A stretch of DNA of 5,579 bases, taken from Actinomycetota bacterium (lineage in GTDB: Bacteria; Actinomycetota; Actinomycetes; Streptosporangiales; Streptosporangiaceae). Position 1 is the first letter of the stretch. Each line of letters opens with the position of its first letter. The notes beneath the pieces were generated by a model that saw only the letters and a list, made by a program, of their open reading frames with translations, did no database searches and was not told the DNA's origin. The translations under genes and the position numbers were made by a program. The stretch lies in assembly GCA_003140115.1 (NCBI GenBank), contig PLIQ01000049.1, positions 1-5,579 on the forward strand, given 5' to 3'. Of the stretch, positions 5,322-5,579 are shown piece by piece.

Positions 5322-5402
5322 GTGACCGTTGCCGCGACGCTCCTGGATAGTCGTTACTCGCTTGATGAACAAATCGGTCCATCCAGCGCGCCACGCCGAT
5401 GA
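5322..5402 (+). pseudogene. Possible 5' remnant of a Ser/Thr protein kinase gene
   Basis: GTG 5322 opens 26 codons ending at TGA 5400-5402. The first 19 residues, including ATLLDSRYSLDEQIG, match the usual beginning of actinobacterial PknB-type kinases, in which L-L-x-x-R-Y-x-L-x-E-x-I-G leads directly into the glycine loop G-x-G-G-M-G-x-V. Here the next residues are PSSAPRR and stop, and the glycine loop and catalytic Lys are not found in any frame nearby. Homology therefore ends at about base 5378. The fragment is preceded by a G-rich stretch (GGGGGG at 5304-5309) that could serve as a loose ribosome binding site. The match is short, so chance is a real alternative. If genuine, this is a kinase gene cut by a rearrangement or insertion, and it has no activity. 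Confidence 0.35.
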
Positions 5403-5471
5403 TCCTCCGCGCAGTCGAGGAGGTCCAAGACAGAGCCGCCCGGACCGCATAGCCCTACGGACCGGATGTCC

Positions 5472-5494
5472 TGTCCCACCAAATGTGAGTCATG
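5472..5494 (+). repeat. Direct repeat copy 1 (TGTCCC...GTGAGTCATG)
   Basis: Copy 1 of an imperfect repeat: TGTCCC, a variable A-rich middle, then GTGAGTCATG. About 18 of 22 aligned positions match copy 2; the four substitutions are all transitions and there is one single-base indel. The shape suggests an insertion-sequence end or a regulator site. Confidence 0.5.
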
Positions 5495-5549
5495 GCGGGC
5501 TGGATCGGCGGGCGTGCTTCACGTTGGCAGGACGGTTCGTGGGGCTGGA

Positions 5550-5571
5550 TGTCCCGCTAACGTGAGTCACG
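5550..5571 (+). repeat. Direct repeat copy 2 (TGTCCC...GTGAGTCACG)
   Basis: Copy 2 lies 78 bases downstream of copy 1 in the same orientation. Here the right part is the near-perfect dyad GTGA-G-TCAC (5562-5570). It is cut off from any further copy by the end of the window 8 bases later, so the repeat may continue. Confidence 0.5.
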
Positions 5572-5579
5572 TCGCGTCT

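Larger units (their letters stand above)
5403..5579. other. Right-edge segment without a gene, carrying an imperfect direct repeat
   Basis: No coding sequence is supported. Its main structure is the pair of 22-23 bp direct repeats at 5472-5494 and 5550-5571. The segment begins shortly after the point where kinase-like homology stops, so it may be inserted or rearranged DNA. No transposase motif is visible in either strand. Confidence 0.45.

Noticed and set aside
5176..5565. Possible transposase fragments beside the right-edge repeats
   Set aside because: I read the frames on both strands and found no DDE, HTH or other transposase motif, so no mobile element is called.
1..5579. CRISPR array, tRNA, rRNA or riboswitch
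   Set aside because: No regularly spaced repeats, no tRNA-like cloverleaf with a TTC-loop consensus, and no conserved riboswitch core were seen.
1..5579. A coherent new multi-gene system (defence, biosynthesis or conflict)
   Set aside because: The genes are on different strands, mostly broken, and share no operon structure. The evidence supports decay around a transporter rather than a working system.

Overview
The window is high-GC DNA with actinobacterial-looking genes: a YVTN beta-propeller, a SigB/SigF-type sigma region 4, a DUF4235 protein, a NRAMP-type transporter and a Kup C-terminal domain. It most likely comes from an actinomycete (Actinomycetota). I cannot name the genus from sequence alone. 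Coding density is low. Only one clearly complete, recognisable gene is present, and most of the rest is truncated or frameshifted genes plus intergenic DNA with no product I recognise.

Layout. The left end holds the 3' part of a YVTN-repeat beta-propeller gene on the + strand (2-853). Positions 854-1186 contain only two tiny ORFs. Positions 1187-1423 hold a broken DUF4235 membrane-protein gene on the + strand, readable only by switching frame several times. It converges on the one intact gene, a NRAMP-superfamily metal transporter on the - strand (1487-2878), with a small hairpin between the two. Overlapping the transporter's 5' end by 17 bases, on the same strand, is the promoter-binding C-terminal part (region 4) of a SigB/SigF-like sigma factor whose first two thirds are missing. 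Positions 3312-4062 contain no recognisable gene. Positions 4063-4500 (-) are the orphan cytoplasmic C-terminus of a Kup potassium transporter, cut off near a hairpin. Divergent from it is a small acidic protein with a good Shine-Dalgarno (4600-4890, +). The right 690 bases hold no confident gene. They include a 26-codon reading frame that looks like the start of a Ser/Thr protein kinase, several dyads, and an imperfect 22-23 bp direct repeat at the right edge.

Interpretation. The fragments (sigma region 4, Kup tail, DUF4235, perhaps a kinase N-terminus and a Ku- or LuxR-like peptide) are the kind of functions found in actinobacterial stress and ion-homeostasis neighbourhoods. Here they look like a gene graveyard in an accessory or rearranged segment around a surviving metal transporter. 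I see no CRISPR array, tRNA, rRNA, complete transposase or coherent novel multi-gene system. The most informative points are the non-canonical metal-site motifs of the transporter, the homopolymer-associated frameshifts in the DUF4235 gene, and the cluster of truncations.
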